Assembly (NCBI GenBank): GCA_003662485.1
Contig: QMYD01000017.1
Coordinates: 1-12,786, forward strand
Reading direction: 5' to 3'
DNA: 12,786 nucleotides
From: Candidatus Hecatellales archaeon
GTDB lineage: Archaea > Thermoproteota > Bathyarchaeia > Hecatellales > Hecatellaceae
A model generated the notes under the pieces. The model worked only from the letters and a program-made list of their open reading frames with translations, had not been told where the DNA came from and did not search any database. Position 1 is the first letter of the stretch. Each line of letters opens with the position of its first letter. Shown here one piece after another: positions 5,792 to 12,350 of this stretch. The position numbers were made by a program, and so were the translations under genes.

Positions 5792-7771
5792 CTAACCTAT
5801 TTTACCCATTTCCCTAAGCTTGGCCGCCACATCTTCGAGGCCTAGCTCTTTAAGCTTTTCCTCGGTTGGATAGCCTGTTGAGGGGTCCCATCCCCTAAGC
5901 CTATAATAGTGCGTTTTCAACTCTTCGAATTTTTCCCTGTCTATGGGTGGTGAAGGTATTTCTGGGGCTTTCTGAGGATACATGAAGTATAGGTCGGGTA
6001 GGGTGTCATCCTTCCTCGTCCTACCCTCAGTCACCATTATGGCTCTTTCAAGGTTCCAGAGTCTTTCACCAATTTTGAGGAGTTCCTCGTAGGTCATTTC
6101 CTTACCCGTTACGGCGGTGAAGAATTTGCTTTCAACGGTTAGGTCTCCAACCCCGCCTGTGACGGCGTCTAGGATCATGGGGTAAAGCCAGTCGCAGAGG
6201 GTTAGGGCATCCTTAACGTTTGCTCTATTCTCTATGATGATGACGGCTCTAGCCTTATCCTCATCGTATTCAGGCTTCCCTATGGGGTGAATGGCATTCT
6301 CAGACCCATAAATCTCCTTTGCAATCTTCTTCTGCTCCTCGAAGGGTAGGCCGCTCCAGAAGACTAGGTTTGTGTCCTCGTGGGCGTGGTCGAAGGGATC
6401 CCTTGAATACATGGCCCATAGGAGGGCGTCGAGAATGAAGGCTCTGGGATCATAGTGGCCTGAGAAGCCGTGGCCTCCAGCTCCCCCGCTCACGAAGTAG
6501 CTCCCGCTGAATTCGCCTAGATCCCTCTTCAGGAAGTGTTCTTCAAGCACTCCAAGCTTTTCAGCAGCCCTCCAGGTTCCCTCAGCCAGGATATCTCCAA
6601 ACCCCTCCCTATAGGTGATCTTCCTAAGAAGGGTGACCATGAACTCCCTGTCCGGAAACTTTGAGATGGGTATGCCTGTCTTCTCGTCGTCGATGATCCC
6701 GTCGGCGTGTAGGGCTCTCAGTAATGGGATCATCTGCATAAACTCGTAGGCGTTTAGGCCGTACTGGTCTGCAAGGGTTTTCGCCTCCCAGGTGGCTCTT
6801 TCAGCTTTCTCGTCTGGGAGGGGACTCCTATTCGTTATCAGGTTTGCATACCACCACTGGAGGCAGCTGATTTCGCCTCCGGGGAAGCCTGGAACCTCAC
6901 AGTAGTTGTGGCATCCTATGGGGCAGGCGAAGCATCCAGTGTTCCTAACCCTACCCCTACTATCCAGGCCATACTTCTTGATGAAGGGTGGAATCCAGGG
7001 GTTAGCCATCTTGGTAATGTTCCAGTGGTCTCTGGTGGCATGAAACCTCCTGCTATCCTCTATGGAGGAGCAGCAGATGACGAAGCGTGGTGTTACATAC
7101 TCTCTAAGGGCTAGCACTCCTTCAGGATCTGCGACGGCTACGCCCTTAGTTCCCCTGACAGCTATGGCCTTCAGGTTCTTGGAGCCCATGACAGCTCCAA
7201 ATCCACCCTGACCTGCAGCCCTAGCCCTACGATGGATGATACAGGCGAAGCGGACGAGTTTTTCACCAGCCGGGCCTATGGCCACCACCTGGGCTCTCTC
7301 ATCTCCAACCTCCCTTTTAACTAGGTCTTGGGTTGCATAGGCGTCGGCACCCCAAATCCTGGTTGCATCCCTAATCTCCACGTTGTCGTCCTGAATCCAA
7401 AGGTAAACGGGTTTTTCAGCTTTCCCCTTAATGACTAAGCAGTCGTATCCTGCGAATTTGAGTTCCGGCCCCCACTCACCTCCAAAACTGCTTCTCGTAT
7501 AGGCTGGCCTTGGATAGGTTATGGGGCTTTTTCCCGCCACAATGGTTCTGGCTGAGCCTGGAACCAGGGTTCCCGTGAGGGGGCCCACGGTGAAGAAGAG
7601 CAAGCTTTCAGGGTCGAAGGGATCCATGTCAGGCCTAGCTTCATCCCAGTATATTTTGTCTGCGAAGCCTATGCCGCCCAGAAACCTATCCGCATAAGTG
7701 GTGGTGGAAACCGTATAGGTTTTACCCTCCGTTAAGTCAACCCTGAGAATTCTTCCCGCATACCCATACAT
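5792..7771 (-). CDS. Tungsten-type aldehyde ferredoxin oxidoreductase (AOR family) catalytic subunit
   Basis: The product is 659 residues, somewhat longer than Pyrococcus AOR (about 605). It opens with the family-typical 'GYAGRILRVDLTEG' and 'RFLGGIGFADKI', followed by the pterin-binding 'SSFGGEWGPELKFAGYD' region (94-110). The [4Fe-4S] ligands are C280, C283 and C287 in 'CFACPIGC', with the distant fourth C526 in 'LTLCDW'. The 'TAVTGKEMTYEELLKIGER' segment (about 552-570) is the conserved AOR C-terminal signature. The extra length is a tail after about residue 590. The enzyme would oxidise an aldehyde to its acid in the cytoplasm, passing electrons through its cluster to the downstream four-cluster ferredoxin. 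ATG 7771 is preceded by GGAAGGGGAAG. The substrate cannot be deduced; family paralogues range from aliphatic to aromatic aldehydes, and some have other roles. Confidence 0.94.
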   Translation of the reverse strand: MYGYAGRILRVDLTEGKTYTVSTTTYADRFLGGIGFADKIYWDEARPDMDPFDPESLLFFTVGPLTGTLVPGSARTIVAGKSPITYPRPAYTRSSFGGEWGPELKFAGYDCLVIKGKAEKPVYLWIQDDNVEIRDATRIWGADAYATQDLVKREVGDERAQVVAIGPAGEKLVRFACIIHRRARAAGQGGFGAVMGSKNLKAIAVRGTKGVAVADPEGVLALREYVTPRFVICCSSIEDSRRFHATRDHWNITKMANPWIPPFIKKYGLDSRGRVRNTGCFACPIGCHNYCEVPGFPGGEISCLQWWYANLITNRSPLPDEKAERATWEAKTLADQYGLNAYEFMQMIPLLRALHADGIIDDEKTGIPISKFPDREFMVTLLRKITYREGFGDILAEGTWRAAEKLGVLEEHFLKRDLGEFSGSYFVSGGAGGHGFSGHYDPRAFILDALLWAMYSRDPFDHAHEDTNLVFWSGLPFEEQKKIAKEIYGSENAIHPIGKPEYDEDKARAVIIIENRANVKDALTLCDWLYPMILDAVTGGVGDLTVESKFFTAVTGKEMTYEELLKIGERLWNLERAIMVTEGRTRKDDTLPDLYFMYPQKAPEIPSPPIDREKFEELKTHYYRLRGWDPSTGYPTEEKLKELGLEDVAAKLREMGKIG

Positions 7772-7825
7772 TTACGCTTCCCCTTCCAGCCAATAAGTCC
7801 AATTTTCAATTTTTCCTTGACCCAA

Positions 7826-7845
7826 GTATTAAAAATTTTTCACGG
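7826..7845 (-). promoter_or_regulatory. Putative BRE/TATA element for the oxidoreductase-ferredoxin operon
   Basis: Read on the minus strand, a purine stretch GTGAAAAA is followed by TTTTTAATAC, which resembles an archaeal BRE-TATA pair. Transcription about 24 bases downstream would start near 7805 and give a leader of about 30 bases holding the GGAAGGGGAAG ribosome binding site before ATG 7771. The assignment is by eye only. Confidence 0.4.
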
Positions 7846-7852
7846 TTTGTGG

Positions 7853-7876
7853 AAGGGAAAGGTTTTTTAATTTTAT
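7853..7876 (+). promoter_or_regulatory. Putative BRE/TATA element for the ilv-leu operon
   Basis: A purine-rich AAGGGAAAGG is followed directly by TTTTTTAATTTTA, an arrangement like an archaeal BRE and TATA box. A start site about 22-26 bases downstream would fall near 7893-7897, just before the GGAGG at 7899-7903. This would leave a leader of about 120 bases before the preferred ilvN start. No other comparable AT-rich box lies nearer to ilvN. Confidence 0.45.
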
Positions 7877-7910
7877 CAGGGTTTTTCTCCCTTCTGGCGG
7901 AGGAAGGCTA

Positions 7911-7943
7911 GTGGTGGACGCAGTGAGGGATTACGTTCTCTGA
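7911..7943 (+). CDS. Possible leader peptide of the ilv-leu operon (10 codons)
   Basis: A frame starting GTG GTG encodes the ten-residue peptide (M/V)VDAVRDYVL and stops at TGA 7941-7943. It is preceded at the ideal distance (7 bases) by GGAGG at 7899-7903, one of the strongest ribosome binding sites in the window, and it would be the first frame on a transcript from the putative promoter just upstream. Four of its ten codons are valine codons (one as the start) and the last is leucine, which are products of the downstream pathway. This invites comparison with bacterial ilv/leu leader peptides, but such attenuation is not established for archaea and a frame this short can arise by chance. A reader should treat it as a candidate. 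Confidence 0.35.
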   Translation: MVDAVRDYVL

Positions 7944-7981
7944 GGGGCGGTTAAGGAAAGGGCAGCGAGTCGTCGTCCACC
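7913..7981 (+). promoter_or_regulatory. Inverted repeat in the ilv operon leader (possible RNA stem)
   Basis: GGTGGACG at 7913-7920 is the exact reverse complement of CGTCCACC at 7974-7981, so the leader RNA could close a 53-base loop with an 8-base-pair stem. Inside, GAGGG 7925-7929 can pair with TTCTC 7936-7940 using two G-U pairs. The 5' arm covers the first codons of the possible leader peptide, so a ribosome there would open the stem. The 3' arm lies just upstream of the ilvN start region. The element does not have the T-arm or anticodon features of a tRNA. Confidence 0.4.
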
Positions 7982-7999
7982 CTGAAAGTGAAGGTTTAT

Positions 8000-8005
8000 G
8001 GAGGG
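8000..8005 (+). promoter_or_regulatory. Shine-Dalgarno site supporting the TTG start of ilvN
   Basis: GGAGGG ends 9 bases before the TTG at 8015 and lies inside the longer alternative frame that begins at GTG 7988. The GTG itself is preceded by CGTCCACCCTGAAA, which has no purine-rich ribosome binding site. The contrast decides the start in favour of 8015. Confidence 0.6.
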
Positions 8006-8014
8006 AAAATAGGG

Positions 8015-8554
8015 TTGAGTGGTGAGGCTAAAGACCAGATTTTCGCCTTAATCGTGGAGAACAAGCCTGGAGTCCTCTTCAGGGTAACCAACATGATAAG
8101 GCGTAGGGGCTTCAATATTGAAAGCATTACGGTGGGAACGCTAGCTGACCCCAGCCTCTCAAGGATGACCATCGTGATTAGGGGGGATGAGCGGGAGGTA
8201 AGCCAGGTGATGAAAAACCTCTACAAGCTGGTGGAAACCGTTAGGGTGGCCAGAATACCCGAGGAGTCCTCCGTCCTCAGGGAGCTAGCCCTAATAAAGG
8301 TTAAAGCCTCAAATCCTCAGGCTAGAGCTGACATTCTAAACTACGCTCAGATTTTCAGGGCTAGAATCGTCGATGTGGCTGAGGACGCCCTAACCGTGGA
8401 GATAACAGGCGAATCCAGGAAGATTGACGCCTTCCTGAATATTGTGAAGGGCTTCGGAGTAAAGGAGATGGCTAGAACGGGGATAACAGCCCTCGTAAGA
8501 GGAGGGAAAACCATAGAGGATGAGGATAAGTTTGGAGTTGTGAGGCATGGTTAA
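8015..8554 (+). CDS. ilvN: Acetolactate synthase small (regulatory) subunit
   Basis: From the TTG at 8015 the product is 179 residues. An ACT domain begins at once ('IFALIVENKPGVLFRV', then 'RRRGFNIESITVG') and is followed by the conserved C-terminal small-subunit domain ('RELALIKVKA...ARIVDV...ALTVEITG'). The protein would bind the catalytic acetolactate synthase subunit, stimulate it and confer valine feedback inhibition. The TTG is preferred because GGAGGG at 8000-8005 lies 9 bases before it and the conserved domain starts right after. The frame also contains a GTG at 7988, adding nine residues (188 total), but that start has no ribosome binding site. The catalytic gene ilvB, usually immediately upstream, is absent here. 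The 3' end overlaps ilvC by 8 bases. Confidence 0.93.
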   Translation: MSGEAKDQIFALIVENKPGVLFRVTNMIRRRGFNIESITVGTLADPSLSRMTIVIRGDEREVSQVMKNLYKLVETVRVARIPEESSVLRELALIKVKASNPQARADILNYAQIFRARIVDVAEDALTVEITGESRKIDAFLNIVKGFGVKEMARTGITALVRGGKTIEDEDKFGVVRHG

Positions 8555-9536
8555 AATATACCATGACGAAGACGTGAAAACAAGCTATCTTAAAGATATG
8601 ACCATAGCCGTCATAGGTTATGGAAACCAGGGTAGGGCTCAAGCCCTATGCCTCAAAGATTCAGGCCTAAACGTGGTTGTAGGGCTTAGGCCTGGAGGCT
8701 CCTCCTGGGGGAGGGCTGAAGCAGAAGGCTTAAGGGTTAAAAGCGTTGGGGAGGCTTCCCGTGAAGCCGACATCATTCACATGCTCATCCCCGACATGGT
8801 TCAAGCTGAAGTCTATAGGGCTGAGGTTGAGCCCAACCTTAAGGCTGGAAAGGCGTTATGCTTCTCCCACGGCTTCAACATTCACTATAGGCTTATTATT
8901 CCACCCCCCAACATAGACGTGATCATGGTGGCTCCCAAAGCTCCAGGCCCAAGGCTTAGGGAGGTATACCTTGAAGGCTTCGGCGTCCCAGCCCTGATAG
9001 CCGTCCACCAGAATGCTTCGGGTAGGGCTAGGGAATTAGCCTTAGAGATGGCTAAGGCGTTAGGCTGCACTAAGGCTGGGGTTCTGGAAACCACCTTCAA
9101 GGATGAGACGGAAAGCGACCTCATAGGGGAGCAAACCGTACTGGTTGGAGGCCTCATGGAACTCATTAGGAAGGCCTTTGAGGTGCTGGTTGAGGAGGGC
9201 TACCCACCCGAACTCGCCTACTTCGAAGCCTGCAATGAGGCAAAGCTCATCGTAGACCTAATCTATCAGGGAGGCTTAACCTACATGCTCTCCTCGGTTT
9301 CCGAAACGGCTAGGTATGGGGGGCTCTCCGTAGGCCCAAAAATCATAGATGAACACGTGAAGGAGAATATGCGTAGGGCAGCTAGGGCTGTGAAGGATGG
9401 AAGCTTCACCAAGGCCTGGCTTGAAGAGTATAAGGCTGGGAGGCGAAACCTCCACCGCATGTTCGAGGAGGTTAAGGCCCACCAGCTTGAGCAGGTTGGC
9501 AGACTCATAAGGAAGATGTCAGGCTTGGAAAGGTAA
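8547..9536 (+). CDS. ilvC: Ketol-acid reductoisomerase, class I
   Basis: The product is 329 residues, typical of short class I KARI. It converts 2-acetolactate (or acetohydroxybutyrate) to the dihydroxyacid with Mg2+ and a reduced nicotinamide. The Rossmann motif GYGNQG is at 24-29, the 2'-phosphate loop reads 'LRPGGSSW' (47-54), H108 sits in 'SHGFNIHY', and the Mg-binding acidic residues are D191 and E195 ('DLIGEQ') with E227 and E231 ('FEACNE'). S252 is in the 'LSSVSETARYG' segment. Two local departures from the common pattern are the glycine G51 where a phosphate-binding serine is frequent, and 'PKAPGP' (130-135) in place of PKGPGH; crenarchaeal enzymes are known to vary at the latter. ATG 8547 lies within the ilvN stop region after TGTGAGGC. 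The leuC start follows 8 bases after its stop. Confidence 0.97.
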   Translation: MVKIYHDEDVKTSYLKDMTIAVIGYGNQGRAQALCLKDSGLNVVVGLRPGGSSWGRAEAEGLRVKSVGEASREADIIHMLIPDMVQAEVYRAEVEPNLKAGKALCFSHGFNIHYRLIIPPPNIDVIMVAPKAPGPRLREVYLEGFGVPALIAVHQNASGRARELALEMAKALGCTKAGVLETTFKDETESDLIGEQTVLVGGLMELIRKAFEVLVEEGYPPELAYFEACNEAKLIVDLIYQGGLTYMLSSVSETARYGGLSVGPKIIDEHVKENMRRAARAVKDGSFTKAWLEEYKAGRRNLHRMFEEVKAHQLEQVGRLIRKMSGLER

Positions 9537-9544
9537 GGGGAAGG

Positions 9545-10810
9545 ATGGCTGGGCGAACCATAGCCGAGAAAATCCTGGCTAGGGCTTCAGGCCAGCCCAG
9601 CGTTGAGCCTGGAGACTTCGTAGAGGCAGAAGTAGACCTTGTAATGGTTAACGATATTACGGGGCCCCTAACCGTGAAGGCTTTGAAAACACTGAGCAAG
9701 CCGAGAATCCGCAACCCAGAGAGGCTGGTCATAGTTTTGGATCATCAAACCCCAGCCGACAGGGTTCAATCCGCTGAAAACCATAGGCTTCTCAGAAGTT
9801 TTGCCTCCGAGTTTGGGGTTAAAGCCCTATACGACGTGGGTGAGGGAGTATGCCACCAGGTGCTTCCGGAAGAGGGCTACGTGAAGCCTGGAATGCTCAT
9901 CGTGGGAGCGGACTCCCACACGTGCACGTATGGGGCTTTCGGAGCCTTCGCCGTTGGAGTTGGCTCAACCGACGCCGCCGCAGCCCTCGCCCTCGGAAAA
10001 CTCTGGCTCAAAGTACCTGAGAGCATGCTGGTGAGGGTTACCGGAAAACTCGGCCGCCTCGTCACCAGCAAGGACCTAATTCTCTATGTGCTTGGAAGGG
10101 TTGGGGTGGAGGGTGCAAACTACATGAGCGTGGAGTTTAAAGGTGAAGCCATTGAAGCCCTATCCGTCGATGGGAGGATGACCATAACCAACATGGCCGT
10201 GGAGATGGGAGCTAAAACCGGAATCATGGAGCCAGACGATAAAACCCTCCAATACCTGGCGGAGGCAGGCGTGAAGGGGGATTTCACCCTCGTGAAGAGC
10301 GATCCAGAAGCCCAGTACGCTGAAACCCTTGAATTCGATGCTGGAGAGCTTGAACCTTTGGTAGCTGCTCCTCCAAGCCCAGCCAATGTCAAGCCAGCTG
10401 GCGAACTTTCCAGCGTAGAGATAGACCAAGCCCTACTGGGCTCCTGCACTAACGCTAGGCTTGAAGACCTTAGGCTTGCAGCTGGAATCCTTAAGGGTAG
10501 AAGGGTGAAAAAGGGAGTAAGGATGATTGTTATCCCTGCAAGCCGCAGAATCTACTTGAAAGCCTTAGAGGAGGGTTTAATCCAGGTTTTCGTTGAGGCT
10601 GGGGCGGTAGTAGCACCCCCGGGATGCGGCCCCTGCCTAGGAGGCCACATGGGCGTACTAGCCGAAGGCGAAAGATGCATAAGCACCACCAACCGAAACT
10701 TCACGGGGAGGATGGGAAGCCCTAAGGCTGAAATCTACCTTGCCTCCCCCGCAACAGTGGCAGCCTCAGCCCTAACGGGTAGGATAACCGATCCAAGGGA
10801 GGTAGCCTAA
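9545..10810 (+). CDS. leuC: 3-isopropylmalate dehydratase (isomerase) large subunit
   Basis: The product is 421 residues, the archaeal LeuC length. It belongs to the aconitase superfamily: 'GADSHTCTYGAFGAFAVGVGS' (121-141) is the diagnostic segment, and the [4Fe-4S] ligands are C301 in 'GSCTNAR' plus C361 and C364 in 'GCGPCLGG'. With LeuD it isomerises 2-isopropylmalate to 3-isopropylmalate. Archaeal homoaconitase (AksD) is close in sequence. The leucine assignment rests on the neighbouring leuD, leuB and leuA-like genes and on the small-subunit substrate loop. The ATG at 9545 follows an AAGGGGAAGG stretch after the ilvC stop. The last base of its stop is the first base of the leuD ATG (TAATG). 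Confidence 0.95.
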   Translation: MAGRTIAEKILARASGQPSVEPGDFVEAEVDLVMVNDITGPLTVKALKTLSKPRIRNPERLVIVLDHQTPADRVQSAENHRLLRSFASEFGVKALYDVGEGVCHQVLPEEGYVKPGMLIVGADSHTCTYGAFGAFAVGVGSTDAAAALALGKLWLKVPESMLVRVTGKLGRLVTSKDLILYVLGRVGVEGANYMSVEFKGEAIEALSVDGRMTITNMAVEMGAKTGIMEPDDKTLQYLAEAGVKGDFTLVKSDPEAQYAETLEFDAGELEPLVAAPPSPANVKPAGELSSVEIDQALLGSCTNARLEDLRLAAGILKGRRVKKGVRMIVIPASRRIYLKALEEGLIQVFVEAGAVVAPPGCGPCLGGHMGVLAEGERCISTTNRNFTGRMGSPKAEIYLASPATVAASALTGRITDPREVA

Positions 10811-11310
10811 TGATCTTTGAAGGTAAAGCCTTAAAATGCGGAGACAACGTGGACACCGACGCCATCATACCAGGCAGATATCTTGTTTCAACCAGGCCTG
10901 AGGAGCTTGCGGCCCACGCCCTTGAAGGCTTAGACCCCGAGCTTCCAGCCAAGCTTAGAGACTTCGAAATCCTGGTGGCCGGAAGGAATTTTGGATGCGG
11001 CTCTAGTAGGGAGCACGCTGTCCTCGCCCTCAAACATGCGGGTGTGAAATGCGTGGTAGCTGAATCCTTCGCCAGAATCTTCTTCAGAAACTCTGTGAAC
11101 CTAGGCCTCCCAGCCCTTGAATGCGGGGGGATTTCAAGCCGAACTATGGAGGGGGATAGGCTGAGGATTAACCTTCGCGAGGGCTTGGTGGAAAACCTAA
11201 GCCAGGGCTTCACGCTTAAGGCTAAGCCCCTCCCAGGCTTCCTACTCAAAATCTTGGAGTTGGGAGGCTTACTTGCCTACGTGGAGGAAAGGCTTGGTGG
11301 GGAGGGATGA
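10810..11310 (+). CDS. leuD: 3-isopropylmalate dehydratase (isomerase) small subunit
   Basis: The product is 166 residues, the archaeal LeuD length. It starts with the swivelling-domain pattern 'CGDNVDTDAIIPGRYL' (10-25) and has 'GRNFGCGSSREHA' (58-70), followed by 'ESFARIFFRNSVNLGL'. The substrate-specificity loop reads YLVST (24-28). In methanogen enzymes valine at the third position goes with isopropylmalate isomerase, while arginine (YLRT) goes with homoaconitase, so this one is probably the leucine enzyme. It completes the active site with LeuC. The gene overlaps leuC by 1 base and leuB by 4 bases (ATGA), which suggests translational coupling and fixed subunit stoichiometry. Confidence 0.95.
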   Translation: MIFEGKALKCGDNVDTDAIIPGRYLVSTRPEELAAHALEGLDPELPAKLRDFEILVAGRNFGCGSSREHAVLALKHAGVKCVVAESFARIFFRNSVNLGLPALECGGISSRTMEGDRLRINLREGLVENLSQGFTLKAKPLPGFLLKILELGGLLAYVEERLGGEG

Positions 11311-12350
11311 AAGCCTACAGGGTGGCCTTAATCCGTGGGGATGGCATAGGACCCGAGCAGGTGGAGGCAACCCTACCCGTCCTCCAATCCATCATGGAAG
11401 GGTTAAACGTAAACCTTGAAATCTTAGAGGTTGAGGCTGGAGACGAATGCATGGCTAGGCGTGGAGTTCCACTACCCGAGGAAACCATTGAAACCATTAA
11501 GGCTTCCCATGTCTGCCTTAAGGGGCCTGTAGGCGAAACAGCTGCCGACGTCATAGTTAGGCTCAGACTTATGTTTGACCTCTACGTGAACCTTAGGCCG
11601 GCTAAGGCCTACCCGAGGGTTCCATGTCTACGCCCGGACATAGACATGGTTATCGTGAGGGAGAACACGGAGGACCTCTACAAGGGTTTCGAGTATACCA
11701 CGCCGGATGGGGAGGTAGCCGTAGCCCTCAGGGTTATCTCCCGAAGGGCTTCAAGACGCATAGCCGAATACGCTTTCAAGCTTGCTAGGGCGAGGAAGCG
11801 TAAGGTGGTAGCCGTCCATAAGGCGAACGTTATGAAGGCTACCTGCGGCCTCTTCGCTGAGGAGTGTAGGAGGGTGGCTGAAGCCTACCCAGATGTAGCC
11901 TTCAGGGAAATGTACGTGGATGCAGCTGCCATGAACCTGATTAAGCGTCCCCACGAGTTCGACGTAATCGTCATACCAAACATGTTTGGGGACATCCTCT
12001 CCGATGAAGCCGCCCAGCTGGTTGGAGGCTTAGGCATGGCTCCTGGAGCCAACATAGGCGACAGCTTCGCCCTCTTCGAGCCTATCCACGGCTCAGCCCC
12101 CCACCTAGCAGGCCAGCAGAAGGCTAATCCACTCTCCATGATTCTTTCAGCAGGCCTAATGTTCAGGTGGCTTGGGGAAAGATGGGGGGATGGACGATGC
12201 CTCCAAGCCTCCCAGCTCATCGAGGAAGCCGTAACCGAAACCCTTAGGGAGGGTGTGGTAACCCAAGACCTTGGCGGCACCTTCAAAACCATGGATGTAG
12301 GGAGGGCTGTAGCTGAGAAGGTTTTGAAGCTGGCGGAGGAGGGAGGTTGA
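11307..12350 (+). CDS. leuB: 3-isopropylmalate dehydrogenase (beta-decarboxylating dehydrogenase family)
   Basis: The product is 347 residues. It opens with 'RVALIRGDGIGPEQVE' and shows the family's functional residues: R87 and R97 around 'FDLYVNLRP', R118 in 'VRENTEDLY', K172 in 'HKANVMK', D205 in 'YVDAAAMNL', and D229/D233 in 'NMFGDILSDEAA' for metal binding. It would oxidise and decarboxylate 3-isopropylmalate to 2-oxoisocaproate. The nicotinamide segment is 'EPIHGSAPHLAGQQKANP' (258-275): His266 replaces the aspartate that in Thermus IPMDH confers NAD preference. Isocitrate, homoisocitrate and isopropylmalate dehydrogenases are hard to separate by eye, and the leuCD context decides for LeuB. 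The start ATG overlaps the leuD stop and follows GGGGAGGG. Confidence 0.92.
   Translation: MKAYRVALIRGDGIGPEQVEATLPVLQSIMEGLNVNLEILEVEAGDECMARRGVPLPEETIETIKASHVCLKGPVGETAADVIVRLRLMFDLYVNLRPAKAYPRVPCLRPDIDMVIVRENTEDLYKGFEYTTPDGEVAVALRVISRRASRRIAEYAFKLARARKRKVVAVHKANVMKATCGLFAEECRRVAEAYPDVAFREMYVDAAAMNLIKRPHEFDVIVIPNMFGDILSDEAAQLVGGLGMAPGANIGDSFALFEPIHGSAPHLAGQQKANPLSMILSAGLMFRWLGERWGDGRCLQASQLIEEAVTETLREGVVTQDLGGTFKTMDVGRAVAEKVLKLAEEGG

Noticed and set aside
7911..7983. A tRNA-like element suggested by the 69-base span closed by a 7-8 base stem.
   Set aside because: There is no GGTTCGAATCC-like T arm, no proper D arm and no 5-base-pair anticodon stem; the span fits a regulatory RNA or a chance repeat better.
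1321..11105. About nine CCTAGG palindromes, more than the roughly three expected by chance in this length.
   Set aside because: Most fall in coding regions where CTA GGC (Leu-Gly) codon pairs and AGG arginine codons occur often; codon preference explains them without a special signal.
10722..11249. A 175-codon open frame on the minus strand antisense to leuC/leuD, and similar long minus-strand frames at 10120-10449 and 11885-12292.
   Set aside because: They lie entirely opposite strongly conserved genes, their sequences are serine/proline/arginine-rich with no recognisable domain, and none has a supporting ribosome binding site or context.
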